From assembly GCA_964609385.1 (NCBI GenBank), contig CAZSSM010000001.1:124001-188000 (forward strand): DNA of 64,000 nucleotides, given 5' to 3'. Origin of the DNA: CAZSSM01 sp964609385. Its GTDB lineage: Bacteria; Planctomycetota; Planctomycetia; Isosphaerales; Isosphaeraceae. Positions 18,699 to 28,407 of this stretch are shown piece after piece. The position numbers and the translations under genes were made by a program. The notes beneath the pieces were generated by a model. That model had not been told where the DNA came from, made no database searches, and saw only the letters and a program-made list of their open reading frames with translations. Within the stretch, counting starts at the first letter, position 1; each line of letters starts with the position of its first letter.

Positions 18699-20082
18699 AG
18701 CCTAGGAGTCGACGACCGTCCTCGATGGTCCGTCGAGCGGGGGCGTCGGGCAGGTCGCGGACCTGCATCTCCCAGCAGCAGTGGATCGCGTAGATATCTT
18801 CAGGGCTCATGCTCGGATCGGTCTCGCCGAACAAGGCGAAGGGGATCGAGCCGACCAGCCCAATGCCCCCCTGGGGTGAGGTCGGTTGCTCCTCGTGAGG
18901 AGTCGGCTCGGTCCGCTCATCGTCGTCCTGGCCGATCGCTTCATGGTCGTCGCGTACGGGGTGGGACTCCGAATCGAACTCGAAGCGGACGATCCAGAGG
19001 GGTCGTCGATCCCGGGTCGGAGGCCAGTCGAGTTCCCGGGTGTCGACCAGCTCGACCCGGTCAGGCGGACGACCGAACTCATCGGGGTTGGCGAGCCAAC
19101 GGCAGATCACGGCCATGGCCTGAAAATCGGGGTCGCGTGCCGGCTCGGGGATCGATTCGGAATGGTCGAGATCCTCTAAGTATTCGCAAGCCGCATAGCT
19201 GGTTCGAGGATCTTCCGCGTATCGGATGAGCACTTGCAGTCCCGCACGGCTCCCCCAGTGAGCCGCGGCACGGGCCGACTCCATCTGCACGGCGACGTCG
19301 GGGTGGTCCATCCCCAAGGCCACCAGCCCTTGACGTTGCGGACTCGTCAGGTAGGCCAGGCTGGCCGCCGCATCGCGGGCGCGTCCGAAGCGTCGACGAT
19401 CCGATCCGCTCAGGTAGGATTGAAGTCGTTCGAGACCCTCGGGGTTGTCGAAAGGGTGTCTTGTGATCACGCCCCGATGCGCCAGAATGTTGGCGAATTC
19501 CAAATAACCGTCCCCGGCTTGGCTGACGGGCAGGTCATCGGCCAGGCGTCGGAGCAGCTCGATCTGCTGAGGATGAGGCTGTTCGGGGCTCCCAGCGTAG
19601 ATGGCGAAGATGACCGGCCACAGGAAGCCCCGCGCGTGTTGCGGATCTCGGGCCGCGTCGAGGACACGTTGCAGGCCATCCTGGGTTGGATAGGTGGCCA
19701 GCATTTTGAGACCGAACTGGTAGGTCGATTCGGCGCGGAGCGTACCGATGGCCCCTTGGGCTTGCAGGCGTTGGTCGAGCTGGTCGAGTCGATCAATGAG
19801 CAGGCTCAGCCCGCGTCGGTAAAAGACGCGGATCGGCTCCTCGCGCTCGGCCTCCTGGAAAAACTGCGAGAGCGTCAGCAAGGGCAGGTCGACCCCCTCT
19901 CCGACGGCCAGGACCCGATCCACGGGGATCCGCTCCAGTGCCTCGCAGACGACCTCGGCGTCCTCAGCGTCGCGCGGTTCGGGCCACGTCGCGGCGACTG
20001 CCTCCAACTCTTCGGCCAGGTCTTTTCCCGGTCGCAAGCCCCGTTGGACCGCCGCACGCAATGCCTGAGCCAGCTCACTCAT
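18691..20082 (-). CDS. HEAT-like repeat protein of unknown function
   Basis: A 463-residue cytoplasmic protein, not assigned to a named family. The first ~330 residues are helical; a HEAT-like section reads LVALGMDHPDVAVQMESARAAAHWGS--GLQVLIRYAED. The last ~130 residues include an acidic linker and a tail mentioning SPEDIYAIHCCWEMQVRDLP that looks like a small conserved domain. No signal peptide or membrane segment is seen. The frame extends upstream to 20403, but ATG 20082 (MSELAQALRAAV) lies next to a GAGAG site, and upstream sequence serves the divergent xseA gene. Confidence 0.75.
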   Translation of the reverse strand: MSELAQALRAAVQRGLRPGKDLAEELEAVAATWPEPRDAEDAEVVCEALERIPVDRVLAVGEGVDLPLLTLSQFFQEAEREEPIRVFYRRGLSLLIDRLDQLDQRLQAQGAIGTLRAESTYQFGLKMLATYPTQDGLQRVLDAARDPQHARGFLWPVIFAIYAGSPEQPHPQQIELLRRLADDLPVSQAGDGYLEFANILAHRGVITRHPFDNPEGLERLQSYLSGSDRRRFGRARDAAASLAYLTSPQRQGLVALGMDHPDVAVQMESARAAAHWGSRAGLQVLIRYAEDPRTSYAACEYLEDLDHSESIPEPARDPDFQAMAVICRWLANPDEFGRPPDRVELVDTRELDWPPTRDRRPLWIVRFEFDSESHPVRDDHEAIGQDDDERTEPTPHEEQPTSPQGGIGLVGSIPFALFGETDPSMSPEDIYAIHCCWEMQVRDLPDAPARRTIEDGRRLLGFD

Positions 20083-20309
20083 CTCTCGGACATCCCATGC
20101 ATGGCCTGACGTTTCGGATTCGGCCCGACGACTTGGTCCGATCGCGACGCATGCCGGACCATTCTCTATAATGCCCCACCGTGAGGCGAGGGATCGCCGA
20201 TCGCAACGGCCCACGCGGTGATTCGACCGTCCCGGCCCCACCACCTGCGGCCTGCGTCCCGGTCCGGCCCCAATATGGTCTTCTCGAGCCGACCCCCGAC
20301 GGAGTTCTG

Positions 20310-21617
20310 ATGACTGGTATTTTGCCCTTGTTCGGGCCTGATCCGGAACCCGAAGCCCGCGACGAGCGCCAGATCGCCTCGGCCAAACCCGATCCATCGG
20401 CATTGTCCGGGGCGTCGACGGTCGCCCTGAGCGTCGGCGAATTAACCGAGCAGATCCGCGAGATCTTGGAGGGGACCTTCTCTGGGGTCACCGTCGTCGG
20501 CGAGGTCTCCAACGTCTCTCGTCCCCGCTCTGGTCACCTCTACTTCAAAATCAAGGACGAATCGGCCGAGATCCGCGCGGTGCTCTGGCGCGGCCAGGCG
20601 TCGCGGATCCCCTTCGATCTGGAGGACGGTCTGGCCGTCCGGGCGACCGGCCAGATCGCCGTCTACGCCAAGCGTGGCGAGTACCAGATCAGCGTCGAGC
20701 AACTCGTGCCCGAGGGGATCGGCCCTTTAGAGCTGGCCTTCCGCCAACTCGTCGAGCGTCTGCGCGCCGAGGGACTCTTCGACGAGGTGCGTAAGCGGCC
20801 CCTGCCGCGATTCCCCGAGACGATCGCGGTGGTCACTAGCCCGACCGGCGCGGCGATCCAAGACATCACCCAGACGCTTCGGAACCGTTGGCCCGTCGGT
20901 GAAGTCGTGGTGATTCCAGCCAAGGTCCAAGGAGAGGGCTCGGCCGAGCAGATCGCCTCGGCGATCGCGCGGGCCAACCAGCTTGCGGGGGTCGATCTGT
21001 TGATCGTCGGACGGGGTGGAGGGAGCCTGGAGGATCTCTGGGCGTTCAACGAGGAGACGGTCGCCCGCGCGATCGCCGCCTCTCTCGTCCCCGTCGTCTC
21101 GGGCGTCGGCCACGAGGTCGACACGACCATCGCCGATTTGGTGGCCGACCGACGCGCCCTGACTCCGACCGATGCGGCCGTCCTGAGCACACCCGACCGG
21201 GAGCAGGTCCGCGATGCAGTGGGTGACCTGACCGACCGCCTGATCGCTCGATGGCAGGCGCGATTCGAACAAACCCGAGACCACCACCAGAGCCTCCGCC
21301 AGCGACTCGTCTCGGCAATCGAGGATCGGATCGAGACGGCCCGTCGCGACCACGCCCGACGGGCCGCCCAGCTCGATGCGCTGAGCCCCCTTCGTGTCCT
21401 GGGCCGCGGTTACAGCTTGACCGCTCGCCAAGTCGACGGCACGATTGTCCGCTCATGTCATGACGTTCGTCCTCGACAGATCCTCGTGACCCGCTTGGCC
21501 GAAGGACGGATCCGAAGCCGGGTCGTGGACGTCGAAGAGGACCAGCCACGAGCGTCGGAGTCGGATCGCCCGACCACGACGACGCTGAACAACGCCGGTT
21601 CCCCGACGTCCAACTGA
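20310..21617 (+). CDS. xseA: Exodeoxyribonuclease VII large subunit
   Basis: A 435-residue XseA. It has an N-terminal OB-fold (VVGEVSNVSRPRSGHLYFKIKDE) for single-strand DNA and the catalytic region AVVTSPTGAAIQDI / IVGRGGGSLEDLWAFNEE. A coiled-coil-rich section and the C-terminal VLGRGYSLT motif follow. With XseB it degrades single-stranded DNA to oligonucleotides. ATG 20310 has GGAG 5 bases upstream and removes about 43 residues of low-complexity upstream frame. It begins the run xseA-xseB-ispA-dxs-nadK. Confidence 0.96.
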   Translation: MTGILPLFGPDPEPEARDERQIASAKPDPSALSGASTVALSVGELTEQIREILEGTFSGVTVVGEVSNVSRPRSGHLYFKIKDESAEIRAVLWRGQASRIPFDLEDGLAVRATGQIAVYAKRGEYQISVEQLVPEGIGPLELAFRQLVERLRAEGLFDEVRKRPLPRFPETIAVVTSPTGAAIQDITQTLRNRWPVGEVVVIPAKVQGEGSAEQIASAIARANQLAGVDLLIVGRGGGSLEDLWAFNEETVARAIAASLVPVVSGVGHEVDTTIADLVADRRALTPTDAAVLSTPDREQVRDAVGDLTDRLIARWQARFEQTRDHHQSLRQRLVSAIEDRIETARRDHARRAAQLDALSPLRVLGRGYSLTARQVDGTIVRSCHDVRPRQILVTRLAEGRIRSRVVDVEEDQPRASESDRPTTTTLNNAGSPTSN

Positions 21618-21804
21618 TCCCACCCCGCTCTGATCTCAGATCGGACCCGAATTCCACTGAAGCCGCGATGAACCGCGCCCAACCATCCTCGGGCTGCCCC
21701 GTCATCGTCGATGTGTCCCGAGGCCGATGCTCGGAATCGGATCGGCCCCATGCGTCGAAGACGTAGTCGATGTTTCATCCGGACGGCCTCCAGGAGATCG
21801 CCTC

Positions 21805-22257
21805 ATGAGTTCAGGCCACGTCCCGACCGGCTCCTCACCAGAAGAGACCACGATGGCCTCGAACGAGCCGCCGGCAATGCGGTTCGAGGACGCGCTGGCC
21901 CACCTCGAACGGGCCGTGCATGACCTGGAGGAGGGCCAACTCAGTCTGGATGAAGCGCTGGAGCGGTTCGCCCAGGGCGTGGGTTGGGCTTCGACATGCC
22001 AGAACTGGCTCGAACATGCCGAGCATCGGGTCCGGATCTTGACCGTGACGACCGAAGTGGGTACCACAGAGGCAACCTCTCTTTGCGATACAAAGCCAGC
22101 GGGAGAGGAGTCCGTTTCAGCCAAAGAGCCGACGGATCGATCGTTGACATCGGCGACCGGCGAAGGGGCTTTCGCCTGGGATCCGGAACCGAATCGACCG
22201 CGCGAATCGCACACGGGGAAAGCGCCTGGGACTCCCTCCATCGATCCTCCTTGGTGA
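21805..22257 (+). CDS. xseB: Exodeoxyribonuclease VII small subunit with C-terminal extension
   Basis: A 150-residue protein. Residues about 24-84 match XseB (FEDALAHLERAVHDLEEGQLSLDEALERFAQGV...HRVRILT), the coiled-coil small subunit. Typical XseB is about 60-85 residues; here a 65-residue polar tail after RVRILT has no family similarity. The start ATG 21805 has AGGAG 8 bases upstream; ATG 21853 is an alternative nearer the domain. It lies 187 bases after xseA. Confidence 0.85.
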   Translation: MSSGHVPTGSSPEETTMASNEPPAMRFEDALAHLERAVHDLEEGQLSLDEALERFAQGVGWASTCQNWLEHAEHRVRILTVTTEVGTTEATSLCDTKPAGEESVSAKEPTDRSLTSATGEGAFAWDPEPNRPRESHTGKAPGTPSIDPPW

Positions 22258-22427
22258 TCGTTGGGGACGACCAGGGTGATTTCTTTCTGGGGGGCCGATA
22301 GACTTTGTACCTCGGAGTGGTCAGAATAACGCAATACCCACCAAAGAGACCAACGGCGGTACCACGCGAGTCGTGCCGCCGATCTGCTCCCGTTCGTGGC
22401 TGGCGTTCCGATAGGCTCGATTCCCCT

Positions 22428-23366
22428 ATGACTGACCCTGCTGGTCCGATGTCGGCCGATCGCGCCACCTTCGGCACGGTGCTGGAGCAGCTCCGTGGGG
22501 AGATCGAAACGGCCCTCGATCGCTACCTGCCCGACCCGGATTCGGGGTCTGACTGCCCGCCGCGTTTGGCTGAGGCGATCCGCTACAGTGCCTTGGGCCC
22601 CGGTAAGCGGTTGCGGCCGATCCTCTGTCTGCTGGGAGCCGAGGCGTGTGGGGGCTCGCGACAGGAGGCGATGCCCACCGCTTGCGCGTTGGAGATGATC
22701 CATTGCTACTCGTTGATCCATGATGATTTGCCCTGCATGGACGACGATGACCTGCGTCGGGGTCTGCCGACCTGCCATGTCGCCTTCGATGAGGCGACGG
22801 CCATGCTGGCCGGCGACGCGTTGCTGACACAAGCCTTCGGTTTGGTGGCCGGACAGATCGATCGTCCCGAAGTCGCAACGCGATGCGTGGCCTATCTGGC
22901 TGAAGCGGCCGGCTCCTCCGGGATGGTCGGTGGCCAGATGGCCGACCTGGAGGCTGAGGGACGCGCTGTGGGCGACGACCCGGGCTCGCTGGCCGAGCTG
23001 GAGGCGATTCACCGCCGCAAGACCGGCGCTTTGTTGCGGGCCGCATTGCGGCTGGGCGGCCTGACCGCTGAAGCCAACTCGACTCAATTGGACTCCCTAG
23101 ATCAATTCGGGTCCGCGCTGGGCCTGGCCTTCCAGATCGTCGACGACCTGCTGGACGTCGAGGGGGACCCGACCAAGACCGGTAAGGCGACCGGCAAAGA
23201 CTCCGCCCTTGGCAAATGGACCTATCCGGCCTACCTGGGTCGGGAGGGGAGCCGTCGACGCGCTCGACAACTGACCGACCAGGCCCTCGAGGCCCTGGAC
23301 GGGATGGGCCCTCCTGCCGACCGGCTCCGGATCCTGGCCCGGCAGATGTTGGAAAGGGATCGGTGA
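22428..23366 (+). CDS. ispA: Polyprenyl (farnesyl/geranylgeranyl) diphosphate synthase
   Basis: A 312-residue trans-prenyltransferase. The first aspartate-rich motif is in LIHDDLPCMDDDDLRRG and the second in FQIVDDLLDVEGD; the GKRLRP substrate motif is near residue 65. It condenses IPP with allylic diphosphates to C15 or C20. Chain length cannot be fixed from the sequence alone. It is next to dxs, which feeds the same pathway. ATG 22428 was chosen because similarity begins soon after; the ribosome site is poor and ATG 22449 is possible. Confidence 0.93.
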   Translation: MTDPAGPMSADRATFGTVLEQLRGEIETALDRYLPDPDSGSDCPPRLAEAIRYSALGPGKRLRPILCLLGAEACGGSRQEAMPTACALEMIHCYSLIHDDLPCMDDDDLRRGLPTCHVAFDEATAMLAGDALLTQAFGLVAGQIDRPEVATRCVAYLAEAAGSSGMVGGQMADLEAEGRAVGDDPGSLAELEAIHRRKTGALLRAALRLGGLTAEANSTQLDSLDQFGSALGLAFQIVDDLLDVEGDPTKTGKATGKDSALGKWTYPAYLGREGSRRRARQLTDQALEALDGMGPPADRLRILARQMLERDR

Positions 23367-23370
23367 GACG

Positions 23371-25332
23371 ATGAGCCGAAGCACCACGACGCTCCTGGAG
23401 AAGGTCACCTCACCGGTCGACCTGCACGCGTTCACCGAGGCGGAGTTGGCCCAACTGGCTGACGAGATGCGCCACGAGCTGATCCGCGTGGTCAGCCTCC
23501 GCTCGGCCCACTTCGCCAGCAATCTCGGCGTGGTTGAGCTTTGCCTCGCGCTGCACCTGGAGTTCGACTTCCGGACCGACCGCTTGATCTGGGACACCGG
23601 TCACCAGATCTACCCCCACAAGCTGATCACGGGGCGGTCTGACCGCTTGGAGACGATCCGGAGTCGGGGCGGCCTGATGGGCTACCCCAATCCGCATGAG
23701 AGCGACTACGACCTGTTCATGACCGGCCACGCCGGCAGCTCCGTCTCGACGGTCCTCGGCCTCCGTGCCGGCGACATCCGGATCGGCCAACCAGACCGCC
23801 ACTCGGTGGCCGTCATCGGCGACGGGGCGTTCCCCTCCGGCATCGTCTTCGAAGCGCTCAACAACGCCGCCGGACTCCGACCCGACAAGTTCCTGGTCGT
23901 GCTCAACGACAATCAGATGTCGATCTGCCCGCGGGTTGGTGGTCTGGCCCAGTACTTCGACGAGCTTCGGATCAACACCGCCAGCTTGGCTGTCAACCGC
24001 CAGTTGACCCGCTCGATCCAGAGACTCCCGCTCATCGGTCGCACTGCCGACCGGTTCTTCGGCCATCTCAAAGACGCCGTGAAGGCCTCGCTGCACGGCG
24101 GCAGTATGCTCTTCGAAGAGATGGGCTTCGCCTATATCGGGCCGATCGACGGCCACGACCTCAAGACGCTCCGGTGGTACCTGCACCAGGTCAAGGCGAT
24201 GCCCGGCCCGGTCCTGCTCCACGTCTTGACCAACAAGGGTCATGGCTTCGAGCCGGCCGTCAATGACCCGGTCAAATACCATGCCCCAGCCCCGTTCGTC
24301 CACGACCAGAACGATGGCTCGGTCATCCCGATCGGCTCCGGTCCGAAGTCGCGGGCTTACACCGACGTCATGAGCCAAGCCATTCACAACGCCTTGGGTC
24401 GCGACCCCAAGGCCGTCGTCCTGACCGCCGCCATGTGCGAGGGGAACAAGCTTCAACGCGTCCGCGACGACTATCCCGATCAGTTCTTCGATACCGGGAT
24501 CTGCGAAGGGCACGCCGTCGCCTTCGCCGCCGGAATGGCCAAGTCGGGCTGCCGACCGATCGTCGACATCTACAGCACGTTCTTGCAACGATCCTTCGAT
24601 CAGATCTTCCAGGAGGTCTCGCTTCAGAACCTGCCGGTCACCTTCGCCCTGGATCGTGCCGGCCTGGTCGGCAACGACGGGCCGACCCACCACGGCAGCT
24701 TCGATCTGGCCTACCTCCGGATCTTCCCCAACATGGTCGTGATGGCCCCCGGCGACGAGGCCGACCTTGAGCCGATGCTCCAGTTCTCCCTCAGCTTCGA
24801 CGGTCCCTGCGCCATCCGATACCCCAAGACCAAGGCCGAGCGGATCGATCGCGAACCGGCCCCCATCGAGTTGGGTCAGGCCGAGGTCATCGACTGGGAG
24901 ACCGACGGGGTCATCCTCTGCTTGGGAGCCCACCTGGTCCTTTGCCGCGAGGTCGTCGAGCGGTTGCGGGAGCAGTATGGACTTCGCGTCGGCCTGGTCA
25001 ACGCTCGGTTCGCCAAGCCGATCGACCAGAGCCTGATCGTCAAGGCGGCCGAAGAATGCGGGTTCGTCCTGACCGTCGAGGAAGGCTGTCGGGACGGCGG
25101 CTTCGGCGCGGCGGTCCTCGAGACGCTGGCCGACGCCGGGGTCAACTCGGCCCACGTCCGACGGCTGGGGATCCCCGACCGCTATGTGCTCCACGCCGAC
25201 CGCAAGGAGCAACTGGCCGAGATCGGACTGGATCTCGATGGGATCACCCGGGCCGCCGTCGATCTGGCCCGCGCCGTCGGCCATCCCGTGGCCGTGCATG
25301 ACCCCACCGCCTCGGCACCCGCCTCGGCTTGA
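23371..25332 (+). CDS. dxs: 1-deoxy-D-xylulose-5-phosphate synthase
   Basis: A 653-residue thiamine-diphosphate enzyme that joins pyruvate and glyceraldehyde 3-phosphate, the first step of the MEP isoprenoid route. Seen are GDGAFPSGIVFEALNNA with LNDNQMSI (ThDP/Mg binding), the catalytic histidine region HFASNLGVVEL and the pyrimidine domain DRAGLVGNDGPTHHG. The C-terminal transketolase domain is complete. It starts 4 bases after ispA's stop, so coupling is likely. Confidence 0.96.
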   Translation: MSRSTTTLLEKVTSPVDLHAFTEAELAQLADEMRHELIRVVSLRSAHFASNLGVVELCLALHLEFDFRTDRLIWDTGHQIYPHKLITGRSDRLETIRSRGGLMGYPNPHESDYDLFMTGHAGSSVSTVLGLRAGDIRIGQPDRHSVAVIGDGAFPSGIVFEALNNAAGLRPDKFLVVLNDNQMSICPRVGGLAQYFDELRINTASLAVNRQLTRSIQRLPLIGRTADRFFGHLKDAVKASLHGGSMLFEEMGFAYIGPIDGHDLKTLRWYLHQVKAMPGPVLLHVLTNKGHGFEPAVNDPVKYHAPAPFVHDQNDGSVIPIGSGPKSRAYTDVMSQAIHNALGRDPKAVVLTAAMCEGNKLQRVRDDYPDQFFDTGICEGHAVAFAAGMAKSGCRPIVDIYSTFLQRSFDQIFQEVSLQNLPVTFALDRAGLVGNDGPTHHGSFDLAYLRIFPNMVVMAPGDEADLEPMLQFSLSFDGPCAIRYPKTKAERIDREPAPIELGQAEVIDWETDGVILCLGAHLVLCREVVERLREQYGLRVGLVNARFAKPIDQSLIVKAAEECGFVLTVEEGCRDGGFGAAVLETLADAGVNSAHVRRLGIPDRYVLHADRKEQLAEIGLDLDGITRAAVDLARAVGHPVAVHDPTASAPASA

Positions 25333-25386
25333 TCGGCATCGTGACCCGGATTCGCGACGGTTCGCCCCGACCGGATTCGGATCGCC

Positions 25387-26319
25387 ATGATCGATCGGCT
25401 ACAATACCTCGGCGTGTTGCTTCGAGACCCCCGATCCCGTCGCGCGAGACGACCTGTGGCCGAGCCGAACCCGGGCCTGCCCCCTCTGCAGATCGCCCTG
25501 TTGGGCAATGGAACCAAGCCTCGGGTCCACTCCTCTTGGGACACCCTCCGACGTCGGATCGAAGGGCATCCCGGCCTGATCCTCGCCGAGCAGGACCTGA
25601 CCGCCGACAGCGACCTGTCCCGGCTCGAAGCCGACGTCGCCCTGGTCCTCGGCGGCGACGGCACCGTTCTGCACACCGCCTGTCGGATGGGTGACCGGCC
25701 CACCCCGGTGCTCGGTGTCAACCTGGGCCGCCTCGGCTTCCTCGCCGAGCAAACGCCCGACTCCTTCGCCGATCGCCTCGACGATCTGGCCCGTCGTCGG
25801 TTCACGATCGAGAACCTGATGACCCTCTCCTGCACCCTGACCGGCCCCGACGGCCAGCGTCGGACCGTCCGTGCGCTCAACGATGCGGTGGTCCGCGCCG
25901 CGCCCGATTTCCGACTCCTGGAGATGGGCTTGCGCATTGATGGGGAGAGTGTCATCACGTATCGAGCCGACGGCCTGATCATCTCGACGCCCGTCGGTTC
26001 GACCGCGCACAGCCTCTCGGCCGGTGGACCGATCCTCCCGCCCGACGCTCAGATGTTTGTCGTCACCCCGATCTGCCCGCATACCCTCACTCAACGCCCC
26101 CTGGTCGACTCGGGACACAAGACCTTGGAGATCCATCTGGTCGGCAGCGACAGCGCCAAGCTCGTCTTCGATGGACAGATCCAAGAGCCGTTGGCTCAAG
26201 GGGATCGCCTGAGCGTTCGACGCGGGCAGACACCTTTTCCCATGGTCCGATTGCCCGGCTACAGCTTCTACCGAACCCTTCGCGACAAACTCGGCTGGGG
26301 CGCGATGCCCACGCCTTGA
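25387..26319 (+). CDS. nadK: NAD kinase
   Basis: A 310-residue ATP-NAD kinase with GGDGT (near residue 89), NDAVV and GSTAHSLSAGGPIL, the catalytic and NAD-binding motifs. It makes NADP, needed by the reductive steps of the isoprenoid pathway encoded just upstream. The first ~35 residues before the Rossmann-like LQIALLGNG strand are extra. It is last in the forward run and converges on the TPR gene. Confidence 0.95.
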   Translation: MIDRLQYLGVLLRDPRSRRARRPVAEPNPGLPPLQIALLGNGTKPRVHSSWDTLRRRIEGHPGLILAEQDLTADSDLSRLEADVALVLGGDGTVLHTACRMGDRPTPVLGVNLGRLGFLAEQTPDSFADRLDDLARRRFTIENLMTLSCTLTGPDGQRRTVRALNDAVVRAAPDFRLLEMGLRIDGESVITYRADGLIISTPVGSTAHSLSAGGPILPPDAQMFVVTPICPHTLTQRPLVDSGHKTLEIHLVGSDSAKLVFDGQIQEPLAQGDRLSVRRGQTPFPMVRLPGYSFYRTLRDKLGWGAMPTP

Positions 26320-26331
26320 ACGGAATACCGA

Positions 26332-26355
26332 CCGGCTCAGCGGAGGCGGAGCCGG
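26332..26355. terminator. Hairpin at convergent nadK / TPR gene ends
   Basis: CCGGCTC (26332-26338) and GAGCCGG (26349-26355) form a 7-base GC stem with a 10-base loop, just past nadK's stop and inside the last codons of the TPR gene. There is no T run, so it is a weak candidate. Confidence 0.45.
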
Positions 26356-27725
26356 AACAGCAACTCACGCGCGTCCGAACGCCGAGAGAATTGGCCGATC
26401 GGCGCGTTGAGGGCCTCCCGGATCATCGTCTCGGCGTTCTGAAACTGGCCTATCTGCTCCAAGGCGGTCGTGTAGTAGAAGACGATGTTGGGGTTGGTCG
26501 TCCCGGGCTGCAGGAGCGGCTGGAGCACCTGGATGGCCTCCTCGGCCGACCCGTTCTCGAGCAGCACCCAGCCCAAAGTCGCCTGGAATTCCGGGTTCTC
26601 CGGCTGAGCCTCGACCAATGCGCGAGTGATCTCCAAGGCGCGAGTTTTCTTCTCGATGTCGAACTGCTCGGCAAGCGTCAAAGCCATCAACTCCAGCACG
26701 TCTCGGTTTGTCGGCTGTTCGGCAAGGAGCGGCTCGAGCATCTCCTCAGCCTGCTCATATTTCCCGATTCGATACTTCGCCAGCGCCAGCAAGAGTTGGG
26801 GGCGATACGGCTCCTCGGTCCGGGCAATCGCCTCCTCGAACTGAGGGACCGCCTCCCGATGTCGCTCGCGAGCCAGTAACCATCTCCCCAGCGCGATCCG
26901 TCGCATCGGGTCACGCGGATACTCGCGGACCGACTTGCGCATCCGACGCTCCGCCTCGTCGAACCGGTTCAGCTCATGGCAGATCCAAGCGAGACGGATC
27001 TCGGGCGGATCCTGATTCGGATTCAACTGGGAGGCCCGCTTCAACTCGGCCATCGCCTCCGCCTCACGGTCCTGTGCCATCAATGCGCGGGCCAGGCGGT
27101 TCCGCGCCGAGACCTCATCGGGCTGACGCGAGAGCAGCTCTTGGAGCAAGTCCATCACCTCAGTCCATTCGCGACGTTGCTCGTAGAGCTCGGCCTCCAT
27201 GCTCAAGCAACGATTGAGGATCCGATCCTGACGGGTCGCGGCGAAGTCGGGCGACTCGGCCAGGCGTCGCGCTTGCTCCAAACACAGCAGCGCATCGACC
27301 TGGCGACCCTGATCGAGCCGGAGCTGGCCCAGCATGGCGAAGATCGACGGCTCCTCGGGGAACCGGAAGGCCACCTGCTCCAGGAGTTTCACCGCCTCGT
27401 TAATCTCTCCGGCCTGCAACAGGATCCGTGAGTAGAGCACCTCGGCGGAATCCAGCTCGGGGTGTGCCTTGACCGCCGAGCGCAGGTCACGGGCCGTCCC
27501 CCGCGTGTCGCCGGAACCATAGAGCGCAATCGCCGAATCGATCTCCGGGTACGTACGCTCAGTGCCCGTCACGGCGAATGGATCGATCGTCGGTGTCGCC
27601 GACGCGGGTTTGGAAGAGACAGGGCTCTGGGCGTCCGAAATGCCGGCCGGCACGAGGATCCCAAGCGTGAGGAATAATCCAAGACGAACCATCGGAATCC
27701 ATGGAGGGCAAGGGGGGCTGATCAT
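26337..27725 (-). CDS. Secreted TPR-repeat protein
   Basis: A 462-residue protein with an N-terminal hydrophobic signal (VRLGLFLTLGILVPAGISDAQS) and at least eight tetratricopeptide-like repeats from about residue 60. An example is AEVLYSRILLQAGEINEAVKLLEQ; others include LLALAKYRIGKYEQAEEML. TPR solenoids are protein-binding scaffolds; no catalytic domain is present and the partner is unknown. The start at 27725 has a GAGG site about 8 bases upstream; ATG 27692 would also preserve the signal peptide. Confidence 0.85.
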   Translation of the reverse strand: MISPPCPPWIPMVRLGLFLTLGILVPAGISDAQSPVSSKPASATPTIDPFAVTGTERTYPEIDSAIALYGSGDTRGTARDLRSAVKAHPELDSAEVLYSRILLQAGEINEAVKLLEQVAFRFPEEPSIFAMLGQLRLDQGRQVDALLCLEQARRLAESPDFAATRQDRILNRCLSMEAELYEQRREWTEVMDLLQELLSRQPDEVSARNRLARALMAQDREAEAMAELKRASQLNPNQDPPEIRLAWICHELNRFDEAERRMRKSVREYPRDPMRRIALGRWLLARERHREAVPQFEEAIARTEEPYRPQLLLALAKYRIGKYEQAEEMLEPLLAEQPTNRDVLELMALTLAEQFDIEKKTRALEITRALVEAQPENPEFQATLGWVLLENGSAEEAIQVLQPLLQPGTTNPNIVFYYTTALEQIGQFQNAETMIREALNAPIGQFSRRSDARELLFRLRLR

Positions 27726-28407
27726 CGACGAGCCTCGATACGGGGTGCGATCCTCGGCGCTGGCTCACGACGCCTCATCCCACCACGATGCGTCAAGGCC
27801 ACACAATAGTATCGAGTTCGGCCGAGGACTCGTTCATAGTGACCATACGAAACGACTCGACGACGACGGATCATCGGGTCCAATCGCTATGACTCGGACT
27901 CGCCCCGAGTCGGGATCTCGCACACGTCATCTGCTTGTCTCGCCACGAGCGATCGGGAAGGGATCCAAGTGCGATTCCGGGCGATCGCAATGTCCTTGAG
28001 GGAGAGATATGGCCCGCATCCGTCGATGCGCGTCACCGACTTTCCGGCCCACTGAGCCGCTCGACCTAGGGGTGGTTTGCGAACCAAGCCGAACATTTGC
28101 GTCACCTCGGCGCAGCAAGCACCAACGCGGCCGAATTAATTCGTTTCGGCCGACATGTTCGCCCGTGGATTCCACCTTATCAAAGAGCCGATGCTCCGAT
28201 CCGCTCGGGGCTCGGTTGAGTCCCGATCCAGCGCCGACCCTCGTGGCCCATCGACACGGTTCGCAGCCAGTTCGCGTGAACTCCCTCCGGCCCTCAACTC
28301 ACCTGCTCGGCAAGCATGAAACCGTCGATCCCACGGACAGGATCGCCGAGGTCATCGCGATGGCCAGATCCGTCGATGGTCCGACGATTCCGTCCGGCGC
28401 CCATCAG
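27726..28407. other. 682-base region without recognisable gene
   Basis: The region lies between the TPR gene start and the end of the HTH gene, both reverse. A forward frame from 28009 runs on into the HTH gene antisense but shows no family motif. A 12-base palindrome CGAATTAATTCG lies at about 28132-28143. The promoter of the TPR gene is expected near 27730-27850. Confidence 0.45.

Noticed and set aside
21702..23087. 461-codon reverse open frame
   Set aside because: Antisense to xseB and ispA.
23410..25299. 629-codon reverse open frame
   Set aside because: Antisense to dxs, whose catalytic motifs are certain; the reverse product is low-complexity.
28132..28143. Palindrome CGAATTAATTCG
   Set aside because: Isolated in a noncoding gap with no partner site; too little to call an operator.
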